7,363 nt of DNA from an uncultured Butyricicoccus sp. (GTDB lineage Bacteria > Bacillota > Clostridia > Oscillospirales > Butyricicoccaceae), in assembly GCA_900557315.1 (NCBI GenBank), contig USSI01000063.1, forward strand, positions 1 to 7,363, written 5' to 3'. How positions within the stretch are numbered: the first letter of the stretch is position 1; each line of letters begins with the position of its first letter. Position numbers and translations under genes: made by a program. Positions 5,952-7,363 of the stretch are shown piece after piece. The notes under the pieces are model-generated. The model was given only the letters and a program-made list of their open reading frames with translations. It was not told the DNA's origin and searched no databases.

Positions 5952-6569
5952 TTAATCAGGCTCTATACCGATTAAGATAATCGGCACGGAGGGATTTGAG
6001 CGTCCCTCCCGGACGATATTCGTCAGCTCATTCTCATACCAGGCCAGTCCACTCGACATTTTCGCCATCAGGCTGTGCATGGGGATGATTTCAACGCCTA
6101 CATCAATATCACCGCGCTGATACAAAAACGTATGTTTCACATGCAAGTCATACTGCACGGAAAAGTATTTCCCAAACTGTACTTCTACTGCTACGCGGTC
6201 CTTGACAAAATCCACCTGGTTATATGTGGAGAACGCTTGAAAACCGTTGTCTTCAATCCATTGCTTCTGCTGCTTTTTCTCGCGGATGTCCACAATATCC
6301 CGCGTTGTCGCAATATCTTCATTAACATAGTAATAAATGCGTGATTCTTCCCATCCTCTGCTTTGAAATTCCTGCTTGAACAGCTGATTTAACTTTTTCG
6401 GGCTGTACAATATTTGCCCTTGCCGGTTTTTCTCCTTGCTGACTTTTTCAAAGGCCTTTTCCGCGTCAACCGCTTCTATCGAATGCACAATCTCGTCCCA
6501 TAACCGGGGTTTATGCACTTTCAGGGATTCCCACCCATTCAGATGGCTGTAATATTGCACCAGCCTCAT
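5952..6569 (-). CDS. Type II restriction endonuclease, BstYI-like (predicted RGATCY)
   Basis: A 205-residue endonuclease that should cut unmethylated foreign DNA. From memory of the family, it is colinear with R.BstYI (203 residues) throughout: the shared opening YSHLNG, then QGQILYSP (50-57), YNQ-x-DFVKDRVA-x-EVQFGKY (116-135), IDVGVEI (155-161), and a C-terminal LIGI. This places it in the BglII family (Pfam Endonuc-BglII). The catalytic set is present as Asp120, Glu129 and Gln131, with the nine-residue Asp-Glu spacing and the E-x-Q pair seen in BglII. BstYI cuts R^GATCY, so that specificity is predicted, not proven. The ATG at 6569 lies four bases after the methyltransferase stop and has AAGGAAGGG as ribosome site. 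The frame stays open upstream to 6710, but that would overlap the methyltransferase and lacks family-like sequence. Base composition is AT-richer than cysS. Confidence 0.93.
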   Translation of the reverse strand: MRLVQYYSHLNGWESLKVHKPRLWDEIVHSIEAVDAEKAFEKVSKEKNRQGQILYSPKKLNQLFKQEFQSRGWEESRIYYYVNEDIATTRDIVDIREKKQQKQWIEDNGFQAFSTYNQVDFVKDRVAVEVQFGKYFSVQYDLHVKHTFLYQRGDIDVGVEIIPMHSLMAKMSSGLAWYENELTNIVREGRSNPSVPIILIGIEPD

Positions 6570-6573
6570 AGCG

Positions 6574-7363
6574 CTACCCTTCCTTCCATTCTTCAGGCAT
6601 CTGGACGATTTTATCCGTCGCCTTAGGCTGATAAATGGCCTGATAGATCGGTCTTGTTTTGAGCGAATCCTTTTCCAGCAGCTTGATTCTTTCCCGGCCA
6701 ATATCAACATATTGCTGTTCGCGTTCTGAACCCATTGCCTTCCGGTTATTTTTCAAAGCCGCTATCAGTGTGGATCCAACGCCGGCAAAAGGATCATATA
6801 CGCAGTCCCCTTCATTAGACAGCGCCAAAACACATCTTTCTACCAGTTCTACCGGGAATTGGCACGGATGATCCACTTTCTCAACATGATTGGATTTCAC
6901 ATTCGGTATATCCCACAGAAGGGATTCCCAGTCATCGTATAGGCGATCCCATGTCATCTCCCACACGTCTTCCGGGTTTTTGCCTTTCCGGTTGCTGCTA
7001 ATCTGGCCTTTTTTCTCACCCTTATAATACTTCTTCCCCGGATATTTCGCCGGAATGCGTACGGGATCCAAATTAAAGACATAGTCGTCCCCTTTTGTAA
7101 ACCAAAGGATGGTTTCATATCGCCCGCTGAAACGGTTTTTGCAGTGCAGCCCATGCCCAAAATGCCATATGATCCGGTTGCGCAAATGCAGCCCCAGTTC
7201 CTTAAATATCGGATAATAGAAAATGTCAAGCGGATATACTTCCCCGCGGTCAACGAAGTTGCCTGTCTGCCAACAAATGCTGCCGCCCTGCCGGAGCGCA
7301 CGGGTGCATTGCTCAATAATCGGCCGAATTTGCGCAATGTATTCTTCAATGCTGACCCGCGTT
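6574..7363 (-). CDS. DNA methyltransferase of the BstYI-like system (beta class), N-terminus cut by window edge
   Basis: The cognate modification enzyme that should protect the endonuclease site by methylating adenine-N6 or cytosine-N4. The frame is open from the right edge to a TAG at 6576, giving 262 visible residues. Numbered from the first complete codon at 7362, these include GGSICWQTGN (26-35), SGRYETILWFTKG (79-91), HPCQFPVELVERCV (165-178) and the S-adenosylmethionine-binding motif I YDPFAGVGST (189-198). Motif I downstream of the catalytic region is the beta-class order. The catalytic S/D-PPY motif should lie just beyond 7363, so cytosine and adenine specificity cannot be told apart here. 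A TTG at 7185 could be read as a start, but family sequence continues upstream of it, so it is internal. The gene precedes the endonuclease by four bases and is probably translationally coupled to it. Composition is AT-rich relative to the core genes. Confidence 0.93.
   Translation of the reverse strand, partial: TRVSIEEYIAQIRPIIEQCTRALRQGGSICWQTGNFVDRGEVYPLDIFYYPIFKELGLHLRNRIIWHFGHGLHCKNRFSGRYETILWFTKGDDYVFNLDPVRIPAKYPGKKYYKGEKKGQISSNRKGKNPEDVWEMTWDRLYDDWESLLWDIPNVKSNHVEKVDHPCQFPVELVERCVLALSNEGDCVYDPFAGVGSTLIAALKNNRKAMGSEREQQYVDIGRERIKLLEKDSLKTRPIYQAIYQPKATDKIVQMPEEWKEG

Noticed and set aside
475..5975. Long open frames on the plus strand opposite the MATE, marR, lacI and cysS genes (for example 475-1878, 1897-3486, 4455-5975)
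   Set aside because: They are antisense to clearly recognisable genes, are rich in Arg, His, Ala and Gly with no domain, and cross promoters and terminators. They arise from the GC-rich codon pattern of the real genes.
6570..6710. Longer start for the endonuclease at 6710
   Set aside because: It would overlap the methyltransferase reading frame, and the BstYI-like sequence starts exactly at the ATG at 6569 with a good ribosome site.
6574..7185. A short methyltransferase starting at the TTG at 7185
   Set aside because: Family sequence (GGSICWQTGN and surrounding helices) continues upstream in the same frame to the window edge, so the gene is truncated by the window and not short.
1..7363. 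Avoidance of RGATCY sites (found at 2697, 5359, 6772 and 7064) as evidence of long residence of the restriction system
   Set aside because: Left of the restriction genes I counted about 29 GATC by eye and only two are RGATCY. Given how often R precedes and Y follows GATC here, about five would be expected, so the shortfall is too small to mean anything in one window.

Overview
The window looks like chromosomal DNA from a moderately GC-rich Firmicute, probably a gut clostridium of the Oscillospirales or a similar group. This placement is inferred from the protein families, the strong AGGAGG-type ribosome sites and the GC-rich codon use, not from a marker gene. All genes except one lie on the minus strand. 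No rRNA, tRNA, CRISPR array, insertion sequence or prophage gene was found.

Left part (1-1903): a two-gene minus-strand unit, a MarR-type regulator followed by a MATE multidrug efflux transporter whose last few residues run off the left edge. The order is that of the known mepR-mepA pair. The regulator has a near-consensus promoter. A 16-bp motif matching at 13 of 16 positions lies just upstream of both genes, which suggests one regulator-operator circuit controlling both.

Middle part (1919-4456): a LacI-type regulator on the minus strand with its own terminator faces away from a plus-strand TIM-barrel isomerase of the hydroxypyruvate isomerase family. The roughly 600-bp space between them holds a promoter for each gene, an inverted repeat at the predicted lacI transcript start, and an unusual cluster of GCACA/TGTGC pentamers. 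The simplest reading is a sugar- or acid-responsive regulator controlling a single metabolic enzyme. The isomerase and the convergent cysS gene share a perfect bidirectional terminator.

Right part (4470-7363): cysS (cysteinyl-tRNA synthetase) is preceded on the same strand by a type II restriction-modification pair. The endonuclease closely resembles BstYI (BglII fold, recognition RGATCY). A beta-class DNA methyltransferase lies directly upstream of it and is cut by the right edge. The pair is clearly AT-richer than its neighbours and looks horizontally acquired, inserted just upstream of a housekeeping gene.

No wholly new system is evident. The points most worth following are the shared MarR motif, the GCACA cluster in the LacI/isomerase intergenic region, and the BstYI-like system beside cysS.
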